This document shows positions 1 to 5,566 of a DNA stretch of 6,971 nt, piece by piece. The notes under the pieces were generated by a model, which worked only from the letters and a program-made list of their open reading frames with translations, did not search any database and was not told the DNA's origin. Made by a program: the position numbers and the translations under genes. Source of the stretch: Chloroflexota bacterium (GTDB lineage: Bacteria; Chloroflexota; UBA6077; JACCZL01); assembly GCA_013695975.1 (NCBI GenBank), contig JACCZL010000952.1:1-6971 (forward strand), read 5' to 3'. Each line of letters opens with the position of its first letter. The first letter of the stretch is position 1.

Positions 1-381
1 GGCGTGGAAGACGCCGAGCAGGTTGACGTCGAGGACCCGCTCGATCTCCTCAACGCTGAACTCGAGGACCGGCCGACGGCGGACGTTCATGCCGGCGGCG
101 TTGACCAGGATGTCGACGCCGCCGAGCATGTCGACGGCTCGCGCCGCTATCGCCTCGGCATCCTCGTCTCGCGAGATGTCGACCCGCATCGACACGGCCC
201 GCTGCCCGAGCTCGGCCACTTCGCGGGCCAGCTCGGCGAGCCCCTCCTCGTTCAAGTCGGCGACGAGCAGCTCGGCCCCGGCCCGGGCCAGCGCCAGGGC
301 GGTCGCCCGTCCGATCCCCGAGGCGGCGCCGGTCACGACAGCCCTTCGGCCGGCCAGGTCGAACAGGGCGCTCGGCGGCAT
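1..381 (-). CDS. Short-chain dehydrogenase/reductase (SDR), 3' end outside window
   Basis: This is the N-terminal 127 residues of a classical SDR oxidoreductase, an NAD(P)-dependent enzyme acting on hydroxyl or carbonyl groups; the substrate cannot be told. Seen: the dinucleotide-binding glycine motif TGAASGIG at residues 17-24, an acidic residue after the second strand (ADLN, Asp42) that in this family usually favours NAD over NADP, a VDIS motif with Asp68 near the adenine pocket, the NAAG motif at 94-97, and the structural Asn of VNLLGVF at 120. The catalytic Ser and YxxxK lie beyond the window edge. The ATG (381-379) shares a base with the citrate synthase stop (TGATG on the minus strand). 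Translation is therefore probably coupled, and the gene probably has no promoter of its own. A usual length is about 250 residues, so roughly half is present. Family assignment is firm; the specific reaction is unknown. Confidence 0.93.
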   Translation of the reverse strand, partial: MPPSALFDLAGRRAVVTGAASGIGRATALALARAGAELLVADLNEEGLAELAREVAELGQRAVSMRVDISRDEDAEAIAARAVDMLGGVDILVNAAGMNVRRRPVLEFSVEEIERVLDVNLLGVFHA

Positions 382-1553
382 CAGCGTTGGTCGGAGTAGC
401 GCAGGTCGCGCGGGCCGATGTACTCGGACTGCGGGCGGATCAGGCGGCCGCCAGCCCGCTGCTCCATGTAGTGGGCGGTCCAGCCGGCGGTGCGGCCGAT
501 CCCGAAGGCCGGGCTGAAGAGGTCCGGAGTAAGCCCGACCTCGCGCAGCAGGAGCGCGGTGTAGAACTCGACGTTCGTGCTGAGGTTGCGGCCGGGCTTG
601 GTCTCGGCCAGAACCTGGACGCCGACCCGCTCGACTTCCTGGGCCAGGGCCAGCGCCTCGCGCTCGCCGGTCTCGTCAGCCAGGATCTCGGCGGCCGTGT
701 AGAGGACCTCAGCGCGCGGGTCGCGGACCTTGTAGACGCGGTGGCCGAAGCCCATCAGCCGCTTGCCCTTGGTGACGGCGTCGCGCATCCAGGGCTCGGC
801 CCGCTCGGGCGAGCCGATCTCCTCGATCATCGTGAGGGCCGGACCGGGCGCGCCACCGTGGAGCGGCCCCTTGAGCGCCCCGATCGCGCCGGTGATCGCC
901 GAGACCATGTCGGCGGCGGTCGAGGCGATGACCCGCGCGGTGAAGGTCGAGGCGTTCATGCCGTGATCGGCGACCGTCACCAAATAGGTGTCGAGCCCCT
1001 TGACCTCGGGCGCCTCGGCCTCCTTACCAGTCATCTGGTAGAGGACGTTGCCGGCGATGCTGAGGTCGTCCCGCGGCTCGACCAGCTCGCCGCCCGTGCG
1101 CAGGCGCTGGTACGTGGCGACGACGACCGGAACGCGGGCGACCAGCCGAATCGCGCGGTCGAGGTGGGCCTCCGGCGACTCGTCGTCCGGGTTCGGGTCG
1201 TCGGCGGACAGCGCGGCCACCCCGAAGCGGAGGGCGTCCATCGGACCCATCCGCTTCGCGGCCAGCTCGACCGCGGCGCGCGCCTCGTCCGGCAAGCGGC
1301 GGTACTCGGCGATCTGGCCCTGCAGGCGCTCCAGCTCGCTCGACGACGGGAGCTCGCCGTGCCAGAGCAAATAGGCGACCTCCTCGAAGGACGCGCGCCC
1401 GGCCAGCTCCTCGACGTCGTAGCCGCGGATGGTAAGGCGGCCCTGCAGGCCGTCGACCTCGCTCAGCTCGGTGCGCGCGACGACGACCCCTTCGAGCCCG
1501 CTCTTGGCCGCGTCCGGCTTCGCTGCGCCGTTCGCCGTACTCTGCGTGGACAT
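381..1553 (-). CDS. gltA: Citrate synthase (citrate/2-methylcitrate synthase family)
   Basis: Cytosolic enzyme condensing acetyl-CoA with oxaloacetate to citrate, the entry step of the TCA cycle; a propionyl-CoA-using methylcitrate synthase cannot be excluded by sequence alone. The 390 residues fit the short bacterial form. Seen: LEGVVVARTELS near 20-31, the RGYDVEELA segment at 43-51, His197 in ADHGMNAST, His232 in GPLHGGA, His271 in GFGHRVYK, Arg354 in GIGRTAGW and a C-terminal RPQSEYIGP. By family knowledge His232 and His271 are the catalytic histidines. The position normally occupied by the catalytic Asp (NVDFY) reads Glu329 here (NVEFY). The start ATG has a near-perfect ribosome site, GGGAGGA, eight bases upstream. 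It lies 73 bp after the FUSC-like gene on the same strand and overlaps the SDR start by one base. Tandem repeats in the upstream gap may regulate it. Confidence 0.96.
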   Translation of the reverse strand: MSTQSTANGAAKPDAAKSGLEGVVVARTELSEVDGLQGRLTIRGYDVEELAGRASFEEVAYLLWHGELPSSSELERLQGQIAEYRRLPDEARAAVELAAKRMGPMDALRFGVAALSADDPNPDDESPEAHLDRAIRLVARVPVVVATYQRLRTGGELVEPRDDLSIAGNVLYQMTGKEAEAPEVKGLDTYLVTVADHGMNASTFTARVIASTAADMVSAITGAIGALKGPLHGGAPGPALTMIEEIGSPERAEPWMRDAVTKGKRLMGFGHRVYKVRDPRAEVLYTAAEILADETGEREALALAQEVERVGVQVLAETKPGRNLSTNVEFYTALLLREVGLTPDLFSPAFGIGRTAGWTAHYMEQRAGGRLIRPQSEYIGPRDLRYSDQR

Positions 1554-1566
1554 GCTGGTGTCCTCC

Positions 1567-1629
1567 CTATCGCTCTATAGTAGCGACTATGCTCATGGTT
1601 CGGATAGGTTCATGCTCCGGATAGGTTCA
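1567..1629 (-). promoter_or_regulatory. Citrate synthase upstream region with tandem repeats and a possible -10
   Basis: On the minus strand the gap carries two perfect copies of TGAACCTATCCG (1629-1618 and 1612-1601) with a 17-bp period, followed by another GAACC ten bases after the second. A possible -10, TACTAT, lies 18 bases beyond the second repeat, before the ribosome site. No good -35 hexamer is visible, so the repeats may be an activator or repressor site near -35 and -55. This is inference from position. Confidence 0.35.
1601..1629. repeat. Two perfect 12-bp direct repeats, 17-bp period
   Basis: CGGATAGGTTCA occurs at 1601-1612 and again at 1618-1629 on the plus strand, separated by five bases. 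The distal copy contains the TGA stop of the FUSC-like gene (1629-1627). Confidence 0.9.
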
Positions 1630-2847
1630 GCACGCGGTGGTCTGCGCCTCCTCCAACGGTAGCAGGCGGTCGAGGGCTTCTGCGAGGTCGGCGGCGAGAT
1701 GCTCGAGCTCGCTGGCGATCGCGGCGATGTCCACCAGGCGCTGGACCGCGGTGTCCTGGCCCCGCTCACGCTCGGCGATCTGGAGGAATTCGGCCAGCGC
1801 CGCCTCGGCGCGGGCCAGCCCGCGGCCGACGTCGGCGAGCAGCGCGGGATCGCCGGACCGAACGTAGGCCTCGTAGCGTTCCAGCGCAAGCGAGAGCGCC
1901 TCGGCGGCCTCGACCAGGTGGTCGGGCCCGACCAGGCCGCGATGCTCCCAGGGATGGGGACGCTCGGCGTGCTGGACGACGACCCGCGCCAGGGTGGCGG
2001 TATGGTCGCTGGCGCGCCCGTAGAGCCGGGCCGCGGCGCGGTAGCGCTCGAGCGCCGGACCCCGCCCGCGACGCAGCAAGTTGAAGCGGAGCGCCGACTC
2101 GGCCAGGGTCAGGCGCGCCTCGAGCTCCGGCAGGCCCGCGCGGGCGGCCCGCAGGCGATCCAGCGTTTCGGCGGCGCCCTCGTGGCGCGGTCGCTCGACG
2201 AAGATGCGGGTCGCCTCGCGTAGTCCGCGGGTGGTCGCCGTGACCAGCGTATGCAGGTCGTCGTCGACCCGGTCCAGGTAGTCGGGCGGCAGGACGAGGG
2301 CGTTGACGGCGGCCGCCACGAGCCCACCGAGGACGGTCTCCCAGATCCGGGTGACGGCGAACTCTGGATCGCCGGCGGCGAAGACGACCAGGACCAGGGT
2401 CGTCACGCCCAGCTCGACGCCGATCCGATCCGGCGAGCGGACCCGTCGGCCGAGCCAGAGGCCCACCAGGACCGCCAGGCCGATCCCGACCGGGCTCGAC
2501 CCGAGCAGGCGGGCGACCACGAACGCCAGGCCGAGCCCGCCGAGCATCCCCACGAGCTGGAGGGCGGTCCGTCGGAGCGAGCCGGCGACCGTCGCCTCCA
2601 TCCCGACCAGCGCGCCAAGCGCCGCGAAGAGCGGCCGCTCCTCACCAAACAGGGTGGCGATCCACCAGGCCAACCCGACCGCCAGGGCCGACTTGACCGC
2701 ACGCATCCCCGGCGCGATCGCCCACAGCCAGTCAAGCGCCCGGCGGACGAAGCGCGCCGAAGCCGCCCCCGCCCCTTCGGCGGGAGCCGCCGTTCCGCCA
2801 GCGCCTGTCGTCTGCGGGGCTATCGCCTCAACGTCGAGCCTGGGCAC
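1627..2847 (-). CDS. FUSC / aromatic acid exporter-like integral membrane protein
   Basis: A membrane protein of about 406 residues resembling the FUSC/ArAE-type exporters, a family linked to efflux of aromatic acids and similar compounds; its substrate here is unknown. Counting from the chosen start, about six hydrophobic segments lie near residues 52-67, 72-90, 97-113, 119-133, 146-158 and 170-186. They include a GEERPLFAALGALVGMEATVAG loop-helix and an RSPDRIGVELGVTT segment typical of the family. Residues from about 190 to the end are a long, charged, helical domain rich in Leu, Ala, Arg and Glu, probably cytosolic. I chose GTG at 2847 because GGGAG sits six bases before it; GTGs at 2862, 2883 and 3003 are open in frame but lack a good ribosome site and add unstructured residues. 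Citrate synthase follows after 73 bp on the same strand and may be co-transcribed. Confidence 0.8.
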   Translation of the reverse strand: MPRLDVEAIAPQTTGAGGTAAPAEGAGAASARFVRRALDWLWAIAPGMRAVKSALAVGLAWWIATLFGEERPLFAALGALVGMEATVAGSLRRTALQLVGMLGGLGLAFVVARLLGSSPVGIGLAVLVGLWLGRRVRSPDRIGVELGVTTLVLVVFAAGDPEFAVTRIWETVLGGLVAAAVNALVLPPDYLDRVDDDLHTLVTATTRGLREATRIFVERPRHEGAAETLDRLRAARAGLPELEARLTLAESALRFNLLRRGRGPALERYRAAARLYGRASDHTATLARVVVQHAERPHPWEHRGLVGPDHLVEAAEALSLALERYEAYVRSGDPALLADVGRGLARAEAALAEFLQIAERERGQDTAVQRLVDIAAIASELEHLAADLAEALDRLLPLEEAQTTAC

Positions 2848-2949
2848 CGCCTGCTCCCGCGCCACGCTGACCGGCGGAAACACCCGTCGGAGCGCCGGCC
2901 GCCCCCCGGCCGAACCATCGATCAGGATAGCACAGCCCTGGCCGGACGA

Positions 2950-2978
2950 TTGACACGAACGAGACAAGGTCGTAGATT
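2950..2978 (+). promoter_or_regulatory. Sigma70-type promoter facing the GYD gene relic
   Basis: A perfect -35 TTGACA (2950-2955), a 17-bp spacer and a -10 TAGATT (2973-2978, four of six matches) read rightward. The expected start near 2985 leaves a ~35-base leader carrying GGAGG (3011-3015) ahead of ATG 3021. The promoter looks intact although its gene is only a stub. Confidence 0.6.
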
Positions 2979-3020
2979 GTCGGTGTCGAGGGTCCGAGAT
3001 CACACCGCGAGGAGGTCAGC

Positions 3021-3095
3021 ATGGCCACCTACATCGTGCTGGGCAACTACACCGCGCGGGCGTCTCGTGCTCGAGCAGCGGTTGCGAAGTCATGA
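3021..3095 (+). pseudogene. 5' stub of a GYD-domain protein gene, truncated
   Basis: ATG at 3021 has a strong ribosome site, GAGGAGG, five bases upstream and opens with MATYIVLGNYTA. This matches the usual first residues of GYD-domain proteins, small stand-alone proteins of about 95-105 residues and unclear function. Similarity stops after about residue 12. The frame then runs into sequence that makes sense only on the other strand and ends at TGA 3093-3095, giving 24 codons. A real GYD protein would continue with a segment like QGIRNIK, which is absent. I read it as the beginning of a GYD gene cut by a deletion or insertion near 3057-3062. The match is short, so the family call is moderate, but the ribosome site and upstream promoter support a former gene. 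Confidence 0.5.
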
Positions 3096-3339
3096 ACCAG
3101 GAAGCGACCGTGTAGGACCCAACGTCAGCATCGGCGAACGTCTCGAGGATGGCCGGGAGCTCCGGGTGGGGCCGTCCCGCCCGAAACTGGAAGGCGGGGA
3201 AGACCACACGCCGCTTGCCCGTCGGCAGGCCGAGCAGCCGACGCCGCTTGAGCAGGTCGTTGACGGCCTGGCGGGTCCGCCCGCCCAGCAGCGCCTGGAC
3301 CTGCTTGCCATCCAGCAGCGGGCCGAAGCGTCGGCGCCA
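3060..3339 (-). pseudogene. Fragment of an Xre/MbcA/ParS-type antitoxin gene, both ends missing
   Basis: Read leftward in the frame starting with codons for WRRRFGPLLDGKQ (from 3339), this stretch gives LLGGRTRQAVNDLLKRR, then LLGLPTGKRRVVFPAFQF, then HPELPAILETFADAD, then YTVASWFMTSQPLLEHETPA. That order, a helix-turn-helix, a basic strand leading to a P-A-F-Q-F segment, then a helical part with an S-W-F-x-T-x-x-P-L-L motif, is the layout of antitoxins paired with RES-domain toxins. No start codon fits: an in-frame stop lies a few codons upstream (near 3380), and the region before WRRRF does not resemble the family. The end is cut too. After ETPAR (about 3060) the expected W-L continuation is replaced by the complement of the GYD stub, and no RES toxin follows. 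The frame itself is uninterrupted, suggesting recent loss. The family call rests on remembered family features. Confidence 0.6.
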
Positions 3340-3348
3340 GGCCGTAGC

Positions 3349-3377
3349 TTGACCAGGCCGTAGGCTCTGTGTAGGAT
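3349..3377 (+). promoter_or_regulatory. Promoter of the first toxin-antitoxin operon
   Basis: TTGACC (3349-3354, five of six matches), a 17-bp spacer and TAGGAT (3372-3377, four of six). The predicted start near 3384 lies about 23 bases before the antitoxin ATG. The -10 overlaps the palindrome at 3373-3390. Confidence 0.55.
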
Positions 3378-3390
3378 TCTATGCAATCCT
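3373..3390. promoter_or_regulatory. Palindrome over the -10, likely antitoxin operator
   Basis: AGGATT (3373-3378) and AATCCT (3385-3390) are perfect inverted arms around CTATGC. The site overlaps the -10 and the expected start of transcription. This is where Phd/YefM-type antitoxins bind to repress their own operon. The palindrome is seen; the binding role is inferred. Confidence 0.45.
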
Positions 3391-3406
3391 GTACCGAGGC
3401 CTTCAG

Positions 3407-3709
3407 ATGGCGATGGTCGACACGGCGGACCTTATCTCGATCTCCGATGCCAGCAGGCTGGGCGTCTCTGCGCTCATTCGCGAGGCCGAGGCGGGCCACG
3501 AGCAGGTTGTCCTGCGCAACAACAAGCCGGTCGCGGCCGTCGTGAGCATGGAACGGCTCGAGCAGCTTCAGCAGTTGCAGGAGAACCTCATCGACGTGTC
3601 CCTGGCCGCTGCCCGCATGTTGACCACCGGACCGGGTCGGCACGCACTCGACGACGTCCTCACCCAGTTCGGCTACACCCGAGAGCAGCTCCGCGACCTG
3701 CCCGAGTAG
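3407..3709 (+). CDS. Phd/YefM-family antitoxin
   Basis: A 100-residue type II antitoxin, expected to neutralise the toxin encoded immediately downstream and, with it, to repress the operon. Seen: the Phd/YefM N-terminal fold at residues 10-56, with ISISDASRLGVSALIREAE (strand and helix), then the VVLRNNKPVAAVVSMERLEQL segment (32-54), very characteristic of the family. A helical region (55-70) and a C-terminal toxin-binding tail ending DLPE follow. ATG 3407 is preceded by CGAGG seven bases upstream; an in-frame ATG at 3413 is possible but less well placed. Its stop (3707-3709) directly abuts the toxin ATG at 3710, so the two are translationally linked. A promoter and palindrome lie just upstream. 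Confidence 0.88.
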   Translation: MAMVDTADLISISDASRLGVSALIREAEAGHEQVVLRNNKPVAAVVSMERLEQLQQLQENLIDVSLAAARMLTTGPGRHALDDVLTQFGYTREQLRDLPE

Positions 3710-4105
3710 ATGCCGGTCCGGGTCGAGCTGATCGACGAGGCGGTCGAGGATCTCGCCCGCTACGGCGAAACCGGCAACCTTCCGCTGTTCCTGAAGAAGC
3801 TGCTCCGCCTGGAGGAGGTCGGCACGGACGCCGGTCTCCCTCTTGGACGAGGCCTCACCGGCTGGCGCAAGATCGTCGTCGGCGACCGGAACTGGCGGAT
3901 CATCTTCACGACCGACCCGGGAGAGACCGTCGCGACGGTCTGGGTAGTCGGCGACCGGAACGATGCCGAGTGCTACGAGGACGCCGAGCGCCGCGTCCAA
4001 GCGCTGGGTAAGGCCCAGCCGCACGCGCTCAGTCTCGCGACCGTGATGTTCCAGCTCAGCCAGATGCAGAAGACTGCTAAGCGGACGAAGCGGCGGAGGC
4101 GGTGA
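3710..4105 (+). CDS. RelE-like toxin of the first toxin-antitoxin pair
   Basis: A 131-residue protein with the RelE/ParE-superfamily toxin layout. Many members cut mRNA at the ribosome, though ParE relatives act on gyrase; the activity here is not proven. Seen: an N-terminal strand and helix (VRVELIDEAVEDLARYG, 3-19), a second basic helix around 25-35, then GWRKIVVGDRNWRIIFTTD (51-69) and VWVVGDRNDAECYEDAERRV (77-96). These match the core strands and last helix, with Arg53, Lys54 and Arg63 as candidate active-site bases. It starts at the base after the antitoxin stop. Family members are usually about 85-100 residues. Here roughly 30 extra residues follow, ending in a very basic tail (KTAKRTKRRRR, 121-131). 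This may be a real extension or an overrun after a lost stop; the frame is clean to TGA 4103-4105. Confidence 0.82.
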   Translation: MPVRVELIDEAVEDLARYGETGNLPLFLKKLLRLEEVGTDAGLPLGRGLTGWRKIVVGDRNWRIIFTTDPGETVATVWVVGDRNDAECYEDAERRVQALGKAQPHALSLATVMFQLSQMQKTAKRTKRRRR

Positions 4106-4115
4106 GATCGCCGCG

Positions 4116-4130
4116 CGAGCGTGGCGCTCG
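4116..4130. other. Small GC-rich hairpin between toxin and methyltransferase genes
   Basis: CGAGCG and CGCTCG pair perfectly across a three-base loop, ten bases after the toxin stop. No T-run follows, so it is not a convincing intrinsic terminator, though it could stabilise the transcript end. Confidence 0.35.
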
Positions 4131-4166
4131 GGACCGAGCCCTATCTTTGAAACACGGGAGGACACG

Positions 4167-5228
4167 ATGCAGCAGGCGGTCGACCGGGAACGAGCGCGGG
4201 CGTTCGCCACGCAGCTCTTCGGCTACTACAAGGGCGCCATCCTCAGCTACCTGGTGAAGGTCGGCTACCGGACCGGCCTGTTCGAAGCCGCGGCCCGCGG
4301 CCCGGCCACCAGCCAGGCGCTGGCCGAGCGGGCCGGCCTCGAGGAGCGCTACGTCCGCGAGTGGCTCGGCGCGATGGTCACCGGCGGCCTCTTCGACTAC
4401 GAGGCGGCCACCCGGACCTATACCCTCCCACCGGAGCACGCCGCCTGTCTGACCGGCGGACGCGCCCTCAACGTCGCCCCGAGCAGCGTCGTGGTTGCCC
4501 ATCTCGGGACGCATCTGGCCGATACGGAGCGAGTCTTTCGGGAGGGCGGCGGCGTCCCGTACGGTGTCTTCCGACCGGAGTTCACCGCCGCGATGGACGA
4601 TAGCTGGCGGCGAATCTACGACGAGCTGCTCGTCGACGGCTTCCTGGCGGCGACCCCCGGCATCTGCGAGCGGCTCGAGCGCGGGGCGCGCGTGGCGGAC
4701 GTCGGCTGCGGGACCGGCCACGCGATCAACCTGATGGCGCGAGCCTACCCGCGCTCGACCTTCGTCGGCTACGACCTCGCCGAGGATGCCATCACCCGGG
4801 CGCGGGCCGAGGCGAACGAGATGGGCCTCGCAAACGCCAGCTTCGTCGTGCTCGACGTCACCCAGCTCCCGGCCGAGCCCGCGCTCGACTTGATCACCGC
4901 CTTCGACAGTATCCACGACCAGGTCGACCCGGCCGCAGTGCTCCGCCGGGTCGGCGAGGCCCTGGCGCCGGATGGGACCTTCCTGATGATCGACTTCAAG
5001 TTCTCGAGCAACCTCGAGGACAACATCGCCAACCCTTTCGCGCCGTTCTACTACGGCACCAGTCTGCTGCACTGCATGACGGTCTCGCTGGCCGAGGGTG
5101 GGGCCGGCCTGGGCGCGGTCTGGGGTGAGCAGCTTGCCCGCCGCATGCTGGCTGAGGCCGGCTTCACCAGCGTCGTCGTGCTCGACTCGCCGCGACCGCA
5201 AAACTGCATCTACGTCTGCCGCAAGTAG
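4167..5228 (+). CDS. Class I SAM-dependent methyltransferase with N-terminal winged helix (Rv2258c-like)
   Basis: A 353-residue cytosolic methyltransferase; the acceptor is unknown. Seen: a winged-helix-like N-terminal domain at about residues 15-90 (LVKVGYRTGLFEAA, TSQALAERAGLEERYVREWL, GGLFDY, YTLPPEHA), which in this type of enzyme serves dimerisation and substrate shaping rather than DNA binding. A linker contains PYGVFRPEF (131-139) and a helix leading into the Rossmann domain. SAM-binding motif I is VADVGCGTG (176-184). The acidic end of strand 2 is Asp203 (FVGYDL). LDVTQLP (229-235) and FDSIHDQ (246-252) are motifs III-IV, and LAPDGTFLMIDFK (266-278) is the post-motif. ATG 4167 has a strong GGGAGGA ribosome site (4156-4162), four bases before it. 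It sits 61 bp after the first toxin gene and may have its own promoter, which I could not place. Family call is firm. Confidence 0.92.
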   Translation: MQQAVDRERARAFATQLFGYYKGAILSYLVKVGYRTGLFEAAARGPATSQALAERAGLEERYVREWLGAMVTGGLFDYEAATRTYTLPPEHAACLTGGRALNVAPSSVVVAHLGTHLADTERVFREGGGVPYGVFRPEFTAAMDDSWRRIYDELLVDGFLAATPGICERLERGARVADVGCGTGHAINLMARAYPRSTFVGYDLAEDAITRARAEANEMGLANASFVVLDVTQLPAEPALDLITAFDSIHDQVDPAAVLRRVGEALAPDGTFLMIDFKFSSNLEDNIANPFAPFYYGTSLLHCMTVSLAEGGAGLGAVWGEQLARRMLAEAGFTSVVVLDSPRPQNCIYVCRK

Positions 5229-5260
5229 GCCGACCGATGAGGGTGGCGGAGATCTGAACG

Positions 5261-5301
5261 GTGAGGACGGGCTTCCGGTCCGGCCCTGCTCGGAGTCCTC
5301 G
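5261..5301 (+). repeat. Direct repeat copy A, before the second toxin-antitoxin pair
   Basis: These 41 bases align with 5847-5888 with 34 identities and one single-base gap. The last 21 bases (from CGGCCCTGCTCGG) differ at only one position. The copies are 586 bp apart and bracket the second module; each begins within about 35 bases of a stop codon. Confidence 0.6.
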
Positions 5302-5317
5302 CGTGCCTATCCCCAGG

Positions 5318-5326
5318 TGCGATAAC
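5318..5326 (+). promoter_or_regulatory. Possible extended -10 promoter of the second toxin-antitoxin pair
   Basis: TGCGATAAC is an extended -10 (TGN plus four of six matches) without a visible -35. It would start transcription near 5333, a short leader carrying GAGGT (5337-5341) before ATG 5348. The adjoining AACGTT (5324-5329) is a perfect six-base palindrome. The evidence is weak. Confidence 0.3.
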
Positions 5327-5347
5327 GTTAGGCCACGAGGTGTAGCG

Positions 5348-5566
5348 ATGACAGACCTGCTCGAGAAAGCGTTTGCCGAGGCCGCTAGACTCCCCACGCC
5401 AGAGCAGGATGCGCTCGCCGCCTGGATACTCGACGAGCTCGCATCTGAGCAACGCTGGGAACGGGCCTTCGCCGACTCGGCCGACGTACTCGCCCAGTTG
5501 GCCGACGAAGCACTCCTGGAGCATCGCGACGCTCGAACGAGAGCGCTTGATCCCGAGAGGCTGTGA
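5348..5566 (+). CDS. Small antitoxin-like protein of the second toxin-antitoxin pair
   Basis: A 72-residue acidic, mostly helical protein, probably the antitoxin for the ParE/RelE-like toxin that overlaps its stop. Seen: an N-terminal helix MTDLLEKAFAEAARLP, then PEQDALAAWILDELASEQRW (18-37), a pattern common in small antitoxin-like proteins encoded ahead of ParE-type toxins. A second acidic helix FADSADVLAQLADEALLEHR (41-60) is followed by a short tail ending LDPERL. I see no clear ribbon-helix-helix, AbrB or helix-turn-helix motif, so DNA binding is uncertain. The start at 5348 was chosen for its GAGGT ribosome site; an upstream GTG at 5261 is in frame but would add 29 residues made from the repeat copy. 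Its TGA (5564-5566) overlaps the toxin GTG (5563-5565) in GTGA, the mark of a coupled pair. Function is inferred largely from this neighbour. Confidence 0.75.
   Translation: MTDLLEKAFAEAARLPTPEQDALAAWILDELASEQRWERAFADSADVLAQLADEALLEHRDARTRALDPERL

Noticed and set aside
387..1580. 397-codon plus-strand open frame opposite citrate synthase
   Set aside because: It is the GC-biased shadow of a well-supported gene; its composition is Arg/Gly/Asp-rich with no family motif.
2848..3003. Longer N-terminus for the FUSC-like protein from GTG 3003
   Set aside because: The added 52 residues look unstructured, have no ribosome site and cover the divergent promoter; GTG 2847 has GGGAG at good spacing.
2251..3363. 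370-codon plus-strand open frame opposite the FUSC-like gene and the scar
   Set aside because: It crosses a real gene, a divergent promoter region and two relics, with low-complexity Arg/Pro/Asp composition.
4116..4130. Intrinsic terminator after the first toxin gene
   Set aside because: The hairpin is sound, but no T-run follows.
3125..4210. 361-codon minus-strand open frame opposite the first toxin-antitoxin pair
   Set aside because: The plus strand has two coupled, recognisable genes with a promoter; this frame is their complement.
4077..5201. 374-codon minus-strand open frame opposite the methyltransferase
   Set aside because: The methyltransferase has clear motifs and a strong ribosome site; the reverse frame is a shadow.
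5261..5347. Longer N-terminus for the second antitoxin from GTG 5261
   Set aside because: It would translate the repeat copy, and the ribosome site is at 5337-5341 before ATG 5348.
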